Positions 1 through 7,490 of a stretch of DNA of 36,988 nt are shown one piece after another. The stretch spans positions 1 through 36,988 of IMG/VR virus record IMGVR_UViG_3300042691_026848; one strand, written 5' to 3'. The notes under the pieces are model-generated. The model did not search any database, was not told where the DNA came from, and worked only from the letters and a program-made list of their open reading frames with translations. The position numbers and the translations under genes were made by a program. Origin of the DNA: a virus. The stretch's first letter is position 1; each line of letters begins with the position of its first letter.

Positions 1-90
1 CGCATTCGCGGGTTTGAGCACCGCGCGAACGGTGTTTGCTACGCTTGCGGCGGGAAGGGTGTTTGGCAGCCCCGGCGGCGCCGAGGCTGA
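1..90 (+). CDS. 3' part of a zinc-finger protein gene that begins at 36628 (circular join)
   Basis: The window opens inside a reading frame that ends with TGA at 88-90. The first 70 bases are identical to 36919-36988, and the frame started at ATG 36628 continues across the join without a shift, giving a 126-residue protein. This part holds the second CxxCxGxG motif (CYACGGKG) and a basic tail, PRRRRG. The entry at 36628 has the full description. The frame continuity is the best evidence that the contig is circular. Confidence 0.8.
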   Translation, partial: RIRGFEHRANGVCYACGGKGVWQPRRRRG

Positions 91-103
91 TGCGGAATGG
101 AAG

Positions 104-121
104 CCCGGGCTTAGGCCCGGG
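104..121 (+). other. GC-rich inverted repeat after the zinc-finger gene
   Basis: CCCGGGC (104-110), loop TTAG, GCCCGGG (115-121) form a perfect 7-bp stem 13 bases after the stop codon at 90. No T-run follows, so it is a poor intrinsic terminator. It may protect an mRNA end or separate the two genes. The next gene's AGGAGG ribosome-binding site begins 10 bases further on. Confidence 0.4.
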
Positions 122-144
122 TAGCGAGAGAGGAGGGTTGAGCG

Positions 145-360
145 ATGGGATACGTTGTCATCTATAACGCCCCCGCCGGTCACACGGTGCGCAGGTCGAT
201 GACGACCACGGTTCCGAATCTGCGCGCCGCCCGCGCGTATATCCGCGGACAGATCGGCGGCCGCAGTTTCGGCCGGTGGACGGATGAGGACGGTCGCGAG
301 TGCTGGCACGAGAGCCGCAAACCCGGTTGCGGCGGGTATTGCATCGAGCGGGATGCCTGA
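145..360 (+). CDS. hypothetical 71-residue protein
   Basis: The ATG at 145 follows a consensus Shine-Dalgarno AGGAGG (131-136) at 8 nt, which makes this start convincing. The 71-residue protein is basic, with no signal peptide or membrane segment. It has a short aromatic N-terminus (GYVVIYN) and a C-terminal stretch with two cysteines close together (PGCGGYC). I do not recognise a family. It stands first in a run of tightly packed small rightward genes (145-902) that ends just before the late promoter. The packing suggests co-transcription from the promoter before 36628. Confidence 0.6.
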   Translation: MGYVVIYNAPAGHTVRRSMTTTVPNLRAARAYIRGQIGGRSFGRWTDEDGRECWHESRKPGCGGYCIERDA

Positions 361-362
361 CC

Positions 363-503
363 ATGCGCATCTTAGGCAACCTCGCCTTTGCAATCGGTAT
401 CGCGTTCAGCGTGATCGCCGCCGGGTTCCTGTTCGGGCCGGGCGGCGTTTTCGCGGCGGCGGCGATTTGGCTGCTGTTGCTGGGTCTGGTATTGCTGACG
501 TGA
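363..503 (+). CDS. hypothetical 46-residue membrane protein
   Basis: The ATG at 363 lies 2 bases after the preceding stop, with GAGCGGGA just upstream. The frame is open further upstream, but the earlier ATG would overlap the 71-residue gene. The product is almost entirely hydrophobic: one segment (residues ~4-22) and a second (~27-45) separated by GPGG, so two transmembrane helices in a hairpin are likely. The next gene's ATG (503) overlaps its TGA, which supports translation as part of this gene string. The size and topology fit a small holin-like or inner-membrane accessory protein, but no family is recognised. Confidence 0.5.
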   Translation: MRILGNLAFAIGIAFSVIAAGFLFGPGGVFAAAAIWLLLLGLVLLT

Positions 504-655
504 TGCGTCCGTCCTTCATCGTCACCTATGTCGCCGGCGGCCGATACAGCACGAGCTACGACGGCCCGCTAGGCACCAGCCGTGGGCTATTCCCGTCGCT
601 GGCCGCCGCGATCGCAGCCGGGCGGCAATGGGCTGGTCTCGATGCCTGCCCGTAA
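503..655 (+). CDS. hypothetical 50-residue protein
   Basis: The ATG overlaps the preceding TGA (TGATG), a translational-coupling arrangement. The short protein has a beta-rich first half (SFIVTYVAGGRYSTSY) and an alanine-rich helical end with SLAAAIAAGRQWA. This layout recalls small phage proteins that pair a short beta sheet with one helix, but I do not recognise a family. The downstream gene starts 14 bases before its stop. Confidence 0.5.
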   Translation: MRPSFIVTYVAGGRYSTSYDGPLGTSRGLFPSLAAAIAAGRQWAGLDACP

Positions 656-902
656 CTCACCCGTCCCGCTCCAGCGCATCCTAGACCGGATCGGCTGGAC
701 CGTCGTGGAAGCGGCGGCCCGCGCCAACGTCTCACGCGCGACTATGACACGGTGGGCGAAGGGCCAAACGCGCGCTCCATGGGAAATTGCGCGATGGCTG
801 GTTGCCGTGGCGATTGCCATTGAGCGGTTGCCGCCGCCTGAGCACAACCCCGCGCCCCGGATGGGGAAGCCGCTTATGCGGTCTCGGACGGTGGGAAAAT
901 AA
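642..902 (+). CDS. small helix-turn-helix DNA-binding protein
   Basis: 86 residues from ATG 642, overlapping the previous gene by 14 bases. Residues ~10-45 (LDRIGWTVVEAAARANVSRATMTRWAKG) form a recognisable Cro/MerR-like helix-turn-helix: VVEAAARANVS as the first helix and turn, RATMTRWAKG as the recognition helix. The rest (IARWLVAVAIAIERL) is a hydrophobic helix that could dimerise. It is the last gene before the late control region (903-1300), so by position it could regulate the late promoter at 966-994. That role is inferred from position only; it could equally be another immunity regulator. Confidence 0.6.
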   Translation: MPARNSPVPLQRILDRIGWTVVEAAARANVSRATMTRWAKGQTRAPWEIARWLVAVAIAIERLPPPEHNPAPRMGKPLMRSRTVGK

Positions 903-928
903 TTCGCGGCAATTATTGTTCCGACGCG

Positions 929-956
929 CACAGCGCACGCGCACACGCACGCGCAC
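929..956. repeat. CAC hexamer repeats upstream of the late promoter
   Basis: CAC trinucleotides recur at 936, 942, 948 and 954 with a strict 6-base period (CACGCG/CACACG), plus one at 929. The stretch alternates purine and pyrimidine and ends 10 bases before the -35 hexamer at 966. It could be a multimeric activator site or Z-DNA-prone sequence. It is not part of a recognisable gene. Confidence 0.5.
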
Positions 957-965
957 GCGAACCTG

Positions 966-994
966 TTGCGACGCTCCTGCCCGCCGTCTATATT
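966..994 (+). promoter_or_regulatory. sigma70-type promoter for the late leader RNA
   Basis: TTGCGA (966-971) and TATATT (989-994) are separated by 17 bases, the best-matching promoter I see in the window. Transcription would start near 1000-1001 and read through the structured leader into the terminase genes if the terminators at 1093-1135 and 1202-1229 are bypassed. Confidence 0.7.
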
Positions 995-1000
995 GGCGTA

Positions 1001-1135
1001 CCCGCGCTGGTCCGATTGCCATTGGGGCAAGGGTGTGCATCCGCAGGTCCTTGCAAGCAGGACGATCCGCTCGGGCGTCGGTTGAGCCGCTTAGCCCCCG
1101 GCCGGGACCTAGGAAATCAAGGCCGGGGGCTTTTT
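1001..1135 (+). ncRNA. ~135-nt structured leader or small RNA upstream of terminase
   Basis: The segment is bounded by a promoter (966-994) and a strong intrinsic terminator (1093-1135) and has no convincing open frame. Predicted hairpins: TTGCC/GGCAA (1016-1020 / 1026-1030), GTCCT/AGGAC with a 7-nt loop (1047-1051 / 1059-1063), and the terminator stem. The layout (strong promoter, short terminated RNA, then the whole virion operon) matches the lambda pR'-tR' 6S RNA arrangement, where a Q-type antiterminator lets polymerase pass. A free regulatory small RNA is the alternative. It does not fit a tRNA, SRP RNA or tmRNA. Confidence 0.55.
1093..1135 (+). terminator. intrinsic terminator 1 upstream of terminase
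   Basis: AGCCCCCGGCC (1093-1103) pairs perfectly with GGCCGGGGGCT (1121-1131), an 11-bp stem with a 17-nt loop, followed by a run of five T (1131-1135). This is a textbook rho-independent terminator pointing rightward. Confidence 0.85.
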
Positions 1136-1201
1136 CTGTCTTGCCGACACGGCCGACACTTTGGCATACAGCGTCGTGACTCCTCCACAGGCTCCCAAAC
1201 T

Positions 1202-1229
1202 GGCCGCCCCGCAACGGGCGGCCTTTTTT
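1202..1229 (+). terminator. intrinsic terminator 2 upstream of terminase
   Basis: GGCCGCCC (1202-1209), a six-base loop, GGGCGGCC (1216-1223) and six T (1224-1229) form a second strong rightward terminator, 67 bases after the first. Between the two lie a weak promoter-like pair (TTGCCG 1141, CATACA 1165) and one GANTC site (1178-1182). Confidence 0.85.
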
Positions 1230-1300
1230 GTGCCGTACGTAACAATACGCTTGACGACGCGGAGGCGGTTTTGTCATCGGACCGTTATGGTGGGTGACGT
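1230..1300. other. spacer between terminator 2 and the terminase small-subunit gene
   Basis: This 71-bp spacer holds TTGACG (1251-1256), a good -35 match, but no good -10 at the right distance (TCATCG at 17 bases). If it is a promoter, it would need an activator or a non-consensus -10. GGTGGG (1289-1294) is the only ribosome-binding-like sequence before ATG 1301. Confidence 0.4.
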
Positions 1301-1720
1301 ATGACAGAACGCCTTCCAAACGGACGGTTCCCGAAGGGCAACGGCCCAGGCTGGGGCGGTCCCGCGAAAGGCAACGGCTCCGGCGGCAAACGCGCGCCGA
1401 TGCTGACCGGTGGCGCTCCGCCGCTGGCGCGGCGTATAGACAAGCTGATGACCGAAGCGGACCGGCAGATACAAGCCGAGGCGGTTAAGGACGAGATTTT
1501 TCGCATTGCTCTGGAATCTGCTGACGACGCCGTCCGCGTCAATGCCGGTAAGGCGTTCCTCGACCGCGTGGAAGGCACGCCGGTTGCGCGGCAACTGACG
1601 ATCTCGGTTGATGCGGACAAACAAGCCGTGATTGATCGCCCCCCGGCAGAAACGCGCGACGAATGGCTGCGACGGAAAGCAAGCGAGCGTGTGGTCACCG
1701 CAGCCCGGGCCGCAGGCTGA
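1301..1720 (+). CDS. terS: terminase small subunit (probable)
   Basis: 139 residues. The N-terminus is glycine- and lysine-rich (NGRFPKGNGPGWGGPAKGNGSGGKR), a feature common in phage small terminases and related DNA-binding packaging proteins. The middle (residues ~45-100) is helical and acidic, with the form (AxxxFLDRVEGTP) seen in oligomerising small terminases. The small subunit would bind the phage packaging site and load the large subunit. It stands first in the late operon, directly before a clear large terminase and overlapping its start. No classical helix-turn-helix is obvious, so the call rests mainly on position plus the N-terminal signature. Confidence 0.65.
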   Translation: MTERLPNGRFPKGNGPGWGGPAKGNGSGGKRAPMLTGGAPPLARRIDKLMTEADRQIQAEAVKDEIFRIALESADDAVRVNAGKAFLDRVEGTPVARQLTISVDADKQAVIDRPPAETRDEWLRRKASERVVTAARAAG

Positions 1721-3080
1721 CGCCATTGCCGCCGACTGGTGCCCCGAGCTTTTTTTCGGTGGCGCGCGCGGTGGTGGCAAGTCGGACTACCTTCTAGGCG
1801 ACTTCCTGCAAGACGTTCCGAAATACGGCGGGGCATGGCGTGGCATCTTGTTTCGCCGCACCTATGAGCCGGAGCTAAAGGAAATCCTGCTACGGTCGCA
1901 GGAACTGTATCCACAGACCGGGGCCACGTGGCACGAAAAGGACAAGACCTGGCGTTGGCCTAATGGTGCGTTCCTGCGGTTGCAATACCTTGAGCGTGAA
2001 CAGGATGCTTCGCGATATCAGGGGCAGCAATTCACGTGGATTGGCTGGGACGAACTGACGCAATGGCCTAGCGATGTCGCCTATCGGATGATGTTCGCGT
2101 GCCTCCGATCTGCTGCCGGGGTGGCAACGAAACGGGTCAGAGGCGCGGGAAACCCAGGCGGCCCGGGGCATCAGTGGGTCAAAGGGCGGTTCATCGATCC
2201 CGCCCCGCGTGGGTTCGAACTGATCAATGATGGCCCGTGGGAACGGATTTTCATCCCGTCCCGAGTGCAAGACAACGCGATCTTGATGGCGTCTGATCCA
2301 GACTATGCAGCCCGGTTGCAGGGCGCGGGATCGGCGGAATTGGTCAGGGCATGGCTTGAAGGTGATTGGTCGGTCGTTTCGGGTGCGTATTTCCCCGAGT
2401 GGTCGCCCGATCGTCACGTCGTCGAGCCGTTCGAGATTCCGCAGCACTGGGCGCGGTTCCGGTCGATGGATTGGGGTTCGGCGCGTCCGTTTAGCGTCGG
2501 CTGGCATGCGGTTTCGGATGGCAGCGACAGCCGGTTCCCGCGTGGCGCTCTGATCCGCTACCGCGAATGGTACGGCATGAAGCCCGGCAGCCCGAACGTC
2601 GGATTGAAGCTGACCGCTGAGGCCGTGGCGCAAGGCATTCGAGAGCGTGAGCCGGAGCGGGTGGGAATGGGCGTTGCTGATCCCGCGATCTTTGCGGAGG
2701 ACGGCGGCCCGTCAATAGCGCAACGGATGGCTGGGGCGGGCGTGTTGTGGCGTCGGGCGGATAACAAGCGGGTCCCAGGCGCCGGTGCAATGGGCGGGTG
2801 GGACGCGGTTCGGGCAAGGCTTGTCGGGGAAGATGGCAAGCCCATGCTTTATGTCTTTTCGACGTGCCGCGATCTGATCCGCACGCTTCCCGCACTGCAA
2901 CACGATACGTTGCGGCCCGAGGATGTCGATACAGACGGCGAAGACCATGCGGCTGACGAACTGCGTTACGCATGTATGTCTCGGCCTTGGGTGCCGGCGG
3001 TGAAAAAGGCGGATGTGGTGCAGATCAGCGACTATGGTCGGAACAAGCGAAAGGCGGGCGTAGATTGGCGAGTGGCGTGA
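1689..3080 (+). CDS. terL: terminase large subunit
   Basis: 463 residues if read from GTG 1689, which has GGAAAG about 10 bases upstream and overlaps the small subunit by 32 bases; the frame is open back to ATG 1632. The ATPase domain has Walker A GGARGGGKS (residues 24-32) and Walker B WIGWDE (117-122). The C-terminal nuclease has RNase H-like acidic positions (SMDWGS, VADPAIF, DELRYA). It would drive DNA into the prohead and cut at the end of a headful. The stop overlaps the portal start (GTGA). Confidence 0.93.
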   Translation: MWSPQPGPQADAIAADWCPELFFGGARGGGKSDYLLGDFLQDVPKYGGAWRGILFRRTYEPELKEILLRSQELYPQTGATWHEKDKTWRWPNGAFLRLQYLEREQDASRYQGQQFTWIGWDELTQWPSDVAYRMMFACLRSAAGVATKRVRGAGNPGGPGHQWVKGRFIDPAPRGFELINDGPWERIFIPSRVQDNAILMASDPDYAARLQGAGSAELVRAWLEGDWSVVSGAYFPEWSPDRHVVEPFEIPQHWARFRSMDWGSARPFSVGWHAVSDGSDSRFPRGALIRYREWYGMKPGSPNVGLKLTAEAVAQGIREREPERVGMGVADPAIFAEDGGPSIAQRMAGAGVLWRRADNKRVPGAGAMGGWDAVRARLVGEDGKPMLYVFSTCRDLIRTLPALQHDTLRPEDVDTDGEDHAADELRYACMSRPWVPAVKKADVVQISDYGRNKRKAGVDWRVA

Positions 3081-5044
3081 ACCCCGACGACCTGTTGCGG
3101 ATGTTGCGCGAGTGGTTCCGCGACGCGGAAGACACCAGCGCGACGGGCCGCGAAGAAAGCGAGCGGGCGCGCGATTATCTCGACGGGCGTCAGCTTACCG
3201 CCGCACAGGTCGCTACGTTGGAGGAACGCGGACAGCCGGCGGTCACCGACAACCGCGTCCGTCCCAAGATCAATTACATTCTCGGCGTGGAAAAGCGGAC
3301 GCGCACCGACCCGCGAGCGTATCCACGGACGCCAGACCACGAGCAGGACGCGAACGGCGCCACCGATGCGTTGCGGTATGCGTGCGACACCGCGCACGTT
3401 GAGGAAACCGCCCCGCTCGTGCTGGAAAACATGCTGGTCGAAGGCACCGGCGGTGTGGACGTGGTCTATAATGAGGCTACGGGCGGCATCGAAGTCATTC
3501 ACTACCCGTGGGACCGCCTGTTTTGGGACCCGCGTAGCCGCAATCTCGACTTTTCCGACGCCAAATACCTCGGCGGCGTGGCGTGGCAAGACGAAGATGA
3601 CGTGCTGGCCAAGTGGCCGGGGTCAGAGGATGCCATTTCCGGCGCACACGTGCTGGAAGCGTCCGATGCCACCACATACGGTGACCGTCCATCGGCCACG
3701 TGGGGCGATCGCAACCGCAAGCGGGTGCGGGTTATTCAATTGCATTGGGTGGACGGGGACGGATGGTGGTCCGCGACGTTCACGGGCGGCGGGTTTCTGT
3801 CTAAGCCGGCGCTATCGCCGTATGTGGATGAAGACGGCGTGCCCGTGTGTTCGATGGTCTTGCAATCGTCGCACATTGACCGCGAGAATATCCGTTACGG
3901 TATCGTCCGAGATATGTTCGACCTACAGGATGAGGTGAACAAGCGGCGATCCAAGGCTCTGCACCTGATGACGGTTCGCACGGTCATTGCCGAACAGGGC
4001 GCCGTGCAGGACGTCGACGAAGCGCGGGCGCAGGTTGCAAAGCCGGATGGGTTTGTTGAGATCGCCCCCGGCATGCGGTTTGAGATCGGCGACAATGTGA
4101 ACTTGGCCCAAGGTCATGTCCTGTTGCTCAACGAAGCCAAGACCGCGCTCGAAGGCCAAGGTCCTAATGCTTTCCTGATGGGCAAGCAGTCGCAAAGCGC
4201 GTCAGGCCGCGCGATCATGGCAAGCCAACAAGGCGGCGTCACCGAGATGGAAGGAACCGTCTTAGAGCGGTTCAAGAACTGGAAACGGCGTCTATACACG
4301 GCGATCTGGCTGCGCATCCGGCAATTCTGGGATGAGGAGCGTTGGGTCAGGGTCACCGACGACGAACGCAACGTGCGGTTTGTCGGGCTGAATCAGCCGC
4401 TGATCCTTGGCGATGCGCTGGCCGAAATGCAGCCGGAACAACAGGCTGCCATCGCCGCGCAGCTTGGCCTAGTGCCAGGCGATCCGCGTTTGTCGCAGCC
4501 TGTGATGGGCGACGACGGGCAACCCGTGCGGCGGAATGACGTGTCCCGCGTGATGGTTGACATTGTGATTGATCAGGCCCCGGACGTTGTCACGTTGCAG
4601 CAAGAGCAATTCGCGCTTCTGGCCGATCTGGCCAAAATTCCCGGCCTGATCCCGCCCGATGCGCTGATTGAAGCGTCGGCGCTGCGCAACAAGGATGCGC
4701 TGCTGAAGCGCATGCGCCCGCCGACCGGTCCTGATGGGCAGCCCGTTCCGCCCCCGCCGCCCCCTGAGGTGTTGCGGATGCAAGCGGAACTGGAAATGAA
4801 GCAACAATCCGCACAACTCGACGCACAGATGGAAGCCGCGAAGCTGCAAGCGCAGATCGCGGCGGACCAAGCGCGTCTACAAGCCGAAATAGAGGCGATG
4901 CAGACCCGTGCGGCGGCGGAAATCGAGATAGCCCGGCAGAAGGCCGAGGCGGACATACAGATCGCCAGGGCAAAAGCCATGGCGGATGCAGAGCTACGGG
5001 CGCAGTCGGCAATGGCTGCGGCTGAGACGGCTACGGTCCAGTAG
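3077..5044 (+). CDS. portal protein (P22-like)
   Basis: 655 residues from GTG 3077, overlapping the terL stop; TTG 3065 is an alternative. The N-terminal two thirds matches P22-type portals (RVRPKINYILGVEKRTRTDPRAY near residue 60, then DALRYACD and WDRLFWDPRSR). It would form the dodecameric ring at one capsid vertex through which DNA enters and leaves. The C-terminal ~110 residues are a long Ala/Gln/Glu coiled coil (QAELEMKQQSAQLDAQMEAA and onward) after a polyproline hinge (PPPPPPE), corresponding to the barrel of P22-family portals. Next in the operon are scaffold and coat. Confidence 0.9.
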   Translation: MNPDDLLRMLREWFRDAEDTSATGREESERARDYLDGRQLTAAQVATLEERGQPAVTDNRVRPKINYILGVEKRTRTDPRAYPRTPDHEQDANGATDALRYACDTAHVEETAPLVLENMLVEGTGGVDVVYNEATGGIEVIHYPWDRLFWDPRSRNLDFSDAKYLGGVAWQDEDDVLAKWPGSEDAISGAHVLEASDATTYGDRPSATWGDRNRKRVRVIQLHWVDGDGWWSATFTGGGFLSKPALSPYVDEDGVPVCSMVLQSSHIDRENIRYGIVRDMFDLQDEVNKRRSKALHLMTVRTVIAEQGAVQDVDEARAQVAKPDGFVEIAPGMRFEIGDNVNLAQGHVLLLNEAKTALEGQGPNAFLMGKQSQSASGRAIMASQQGGVTEMEGTVLERFKNWKRRLYTAIWLRIRQFWDEERWVRVTDDERNVRFVGLNQPLILGDALAEMQPEQQAAIAAQLGLVPGDPRLSQPVMGDDGQPVRRNDVSRVMVDIVIDQAPDVVTLQQEQFALLADLAKIPGLIPPDALIEASALRNKDALLKRMRPPTGPDGQPVPPPPPPEVLRMQAELEMKQQSAQLDAQMEAAKLQAQIAADQARLQAEIEAMQTRAAAEIEIARQKAEADIQIARAKAMADAELRAQSAMAAAETATVQ

Positions 5045-5106
5045 CCCCGTCGCCGGGGATCGGGCGGATAGCGTCGCCGGCTTACGGGCGCAGCAGCAGG
5101 ACACAA

Positions 5107-5916
5107 ATGAGAGAAACGACGGAAGGACAGGGCCGCGAGGCTCCAACACCGCTTGGCCATCTTCTAGGCATGGGCACGCGCCCGCCAGGCTCCGAAACGT
5201 CATACGGGCACGATGACGCGCAAGGGCAGCAGGCCGCACCCGTGACGGGCGATACTCCCGCCGAACCGCCCCCCGTGGCGGCGAAGCCGGAGGCTGCGAA
5301 GCCGGCAGACGAAGAAAAGGCAACCGTCCCACTTAAAGCCCTGCAGGCGGAACGAACCAAACGGCAAGAGCTTGAACAGCGTTTGAAGGAATTGGAGGAC
5401 CGCGCAAAGGCCCCAGAGCCGGAGCCGAAACCAATTCCAAACCCGGCCGTAGATCCGGCCGCGTATCATGCGCACATTCAAGAGCAGCAGGCCAACACGC
5501 TGCTAAACGTTTCCGAAATCCTGGCCCGCCAGAGATACGCCGATCTTGACGAAAAGATCGCGGCGTTTCGCGAGGAGGCGGACCGGAATCCCGCGCTTTA
5601 CCACGAGCTATTCCGCCAGAAAGACCCATACGACTGGGTCTACCAGCAAGGGAAAGCCCGTCTGGCACTGAAAGAGATCGGGACCGACCCGGAGGCGTAT
5701 CGCCAAAAGGTCATTCAGGAAACTGAGGCTTCACTGCGCGAAAAGCTCCGCGCGGAAGTCATGGCAGAGCTTGGCATCGTTCCGCAGTCCAATCAAGACG
5801 AGCGTCCCGCAGTGCCCGTGAGCATGGCATCGGCCCGCGCTGCCTCCCAGCGTTCGGAGGTTTATCGCGGCCCGGTCCCCCTTGGACAACTTTTAAAAAT
5901 GGGAACTAGGAAATGA
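5107..5916 (+). CDS. scaffolding protein (probable)
   Basis: 269 residues from ATG 5107 with AGGA 6 bases upstream. The composition is charged and low in hydrophobics: a Pro/Ala/Glu-rich N-terminal 70 residues, then a coiled coil (LKALQAERTKRQELEQRLKE), then helical segments. With its position between portal and coat, this is characteristic of internal scaffolds that direct prohead assembly. The motif PLGxLLxMGTR occurs at both ends, PLGHLLGMGTR near residue 15 and PLGQLLKMGTR in the last 14 residues. The stop overlaps the coat gene start (ATGA), so scaffold and coat translation are probably coupled. Confidence 0.75.
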   Translation: MRETTEGQGREAPTPLGHLLGMGTRPPGSETSYGHDDAQGQQAAPVTGDTPAEPPPVAAKPEAAKPADEEKATVPLKALQAERTKRQELEQRLKELEDRAKAPEPEPKPIPNPAVDPAAYHAHIQEQQANTLLNVSEILARQRYADLDEKIAAFREEADRNPALYHELFRQKDPYDWVYQQGKARLALKEIGTDPEAYRQKVIQETEASLREKLRAEVMAELGIVPQSNQDERPAVPVSMASARAASQRSEVYRGPVPLGQLLKMGTRK

Positions 5917-7004
5917 CCGTCACCACGGTTGCATCCGGTAATCGCGTCCAGCAGTGGAGCGATACCTTCTACAACGAATTCATTCGTGAGCATCGCTTCG
6001 CCACTTACATGGGCGACAGCGAAAACAGCCTGATCCACGTCAAGGAAGACCTTGCCAAGGGGGCGGGCGATAGCCTGACGTGGAGCACGGTTCGCAAGCT
6101 CTCGCAAAGTGCGACGCGCGGCGCCGTCACGCTGTCGGGCAACGAGGAAGCTCTCAACAACCGCTCGCTGCGGGTTTATGTCGAGCTTGTCCGCCATGGT
6201 GTTCAAATCGACACCAAAACCGAGCAGATCAAGACAGAGTTGGACCTGTTCGAGACCGCTCGATATGCCCTGAAAGAGTGGCATATGGAAACGCTCAAGA
6301 TGGACATTATCAATTATGGCCTGATGTCCATTGACGGGACCAAGTTTGCCGACGCGACTGCGTCGCAGAAGAACACTTGGGTGACCAACAACGAAGATCG
6401 CGTTTTGTTCGGCAAGTTGAAGTCGAACTACAGCACGACCTTCGCCACTGCGCTGGGCAACATCGACTCGACCAACGACACGCTGACTCCGGCGGCCGTG
6501 TCGCTGATGAAGCGCATCGCCCGCACTGCCAGCCCGGCCATTCGTCCGCTCCGCATTCGGAACGATGAGGAATGGTTCGTGCTGTTTGTCCCGACCTACT
6601 CTTTCCGCGATTTGGCGACGCACGCGGACATGCTGTCGGCGAACCGGGATGCCTGGGACCGTGGCCGGGACAACCCAATCTTCACCGGCGGCGACCTGAT
6701 TTGGGACGGCGTTATCATCAAGGAAATTCCGGAGATTCCCGTGCAAGCGGACCTTGGTGCGTCTTCCTGTGACGTTGCGCCGTCCTTCCTGTGCGGTCAG
6801 CAGGCCGTCGCCATGGCGCAAGTCCAGCGGGCCAAGGCCATCGAAGACACGCCGAAAGATTATCAGCGGTTCCGCATGCCGGGTGTCGAGATGATCAGGG
6901 GCATCACCAAAATGCGATTTGGCACGTCTGCCACAACCGACACCAGCACTCCCAAGGATCACGGCATGGTGACCGGCTGGTTCGCCGCTCAGCCTGATTC
7001 CTGA
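5913..7004 (+). CDS. major capsid protein (N4-gp56-like)
   Basis: 363 residues; the ATG overlaps the scaffold stop. Sequence features match the N4 gp56-type coat family: an early FYNEFIREHRFATYMG, a central helix segment (LVRHGVQIDTKTEQIKTEL), ALKEWHMETL and a late FLCGQQAVAMA. The length is usual for a HK97-fold coat. It would form the icosahedral shell. The probable decoration protein follows 24 bases downstream. The family name is from recognition of the pattern; fold confirmation would need a profile search. Confidence 0.85.
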   Translation: MTVTTVASGNRVQQWSDTFYNEFIREHRFATYMGDSENSLIHVKEDLAKGAGDSLTWSTVRKLSQSATRGAVTLSGNEEALNNRSLRVYVELVRHGVQIDTKTEQIKTELDLFETARYALKEWHMETLKMDIINYGLMSIDGTKFADATASQKNTWVTNNEDRVLFGKLKSNYSTTFATALGNIDSTNDTLTPAAVSLMKRIARTASPAIRPLRIRNDEEWFVLFVPTYSFRDLATHADMLSANRDAWDRGRDNPIFTGGDLIWDGVIIKEIPEIPVQADLGASSCDVAPSFLCGQQAVAMAQVQRAKAIEDTPKDYQRFRMPGVEMIRGITKMRFGTSATTDTSTPKDHGMVTGWFAAQPDS

Positions 7005-7028
7005 TCCTGACTGATACGGAGCACCGAA

Positions 7029-7490
7029 ATGACGATTTCCTATTCCAAGACCCTGGCCGCAACCGATCCGATCTTCTCCCCGAATGCGGGGCAGGTCGCG
7101 TCGGTGACGCAGATCATCACCGTGGGCACGGCTGACTTGACGCAGAACACTACGTTTGACATCTGCTATGTGCCGCCGAATGCCCGGGTACTGGATGGCT
7201 TTCTTGTCGCCACCGACATGGACAGCGGGTCGTCGCTGACCATTATCGTCGGCGACAGCGGCGACACCGATCGGTTCATCAATGCCGGGACGATCGGTCA
7301 GACAGCCATGCGTATGGACTTTGGCAACAACGCCACGGCGGCGGCGTCGCTGATCACGCATCAGGGCACGAATTACACGTCGGCGACCAAGATTTATGGG
7401 ACGTTCTCAAACGCCCCCGGAACGGCGGTCGCGGGCACCATCGCTGCCACGGTGTTCTATACGGTGGTGGAACCGCCGGGCACGATCTGA
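7029..7490 (+). CDS. head decoration or capsid-stabilising protein (probable)
   Basis: 153 residues, with GGAG 8 bases before ATG 7029. The protein is Thr/Ala/Gly-rich and predicted to be almost all beta (VTQIITVGTADLTQNTTFDI, SLTIIVGDSGDTDRFINAGT, GTIAATVFYTVVE). A small beta-rich protein directly after the coat gene is usually a decoration protein or head fibre base in this type of phage, and the sequence style (GDSGDTDRF) is seen in such proteins. No catalytic residues are visible. The downstream gene overlaps its stop by one base. Confidence 0.6.
   Translation: MTISYSKTLAATDPIFSPNAGQVASVTQIITVGTADLTQNTTFDICYVPPNARVLDGFLVATDMDSGSSLTIIVGDSGDTDRFINAGTIGQTAMRMDFGNNATAAASLITHQGTNYTSATKIYGTFSNAPGTAVAGTIAATVFYTVVEPPGTI

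Noticed and set aside
1-70. Biological direct terminal repeat
   Set aside because: 70 bases inside a coding gene with intact frame when one copy is removed is expected from an assembly overlap of a circular or permuted genome.
1001-1135. phi29-like packaging RNA
   Set aside because: Position before terminase is suggestive, but terminases of this type do not use pRNA and the folds do not match; a terminated leader explains it better.
5862-7361. Long reverse-strand frame (499 codons) opposite the coat gene
   Set aside because: The plus strand holds clear coat and decoration genes; the reverse translation has no recognisable pattern.
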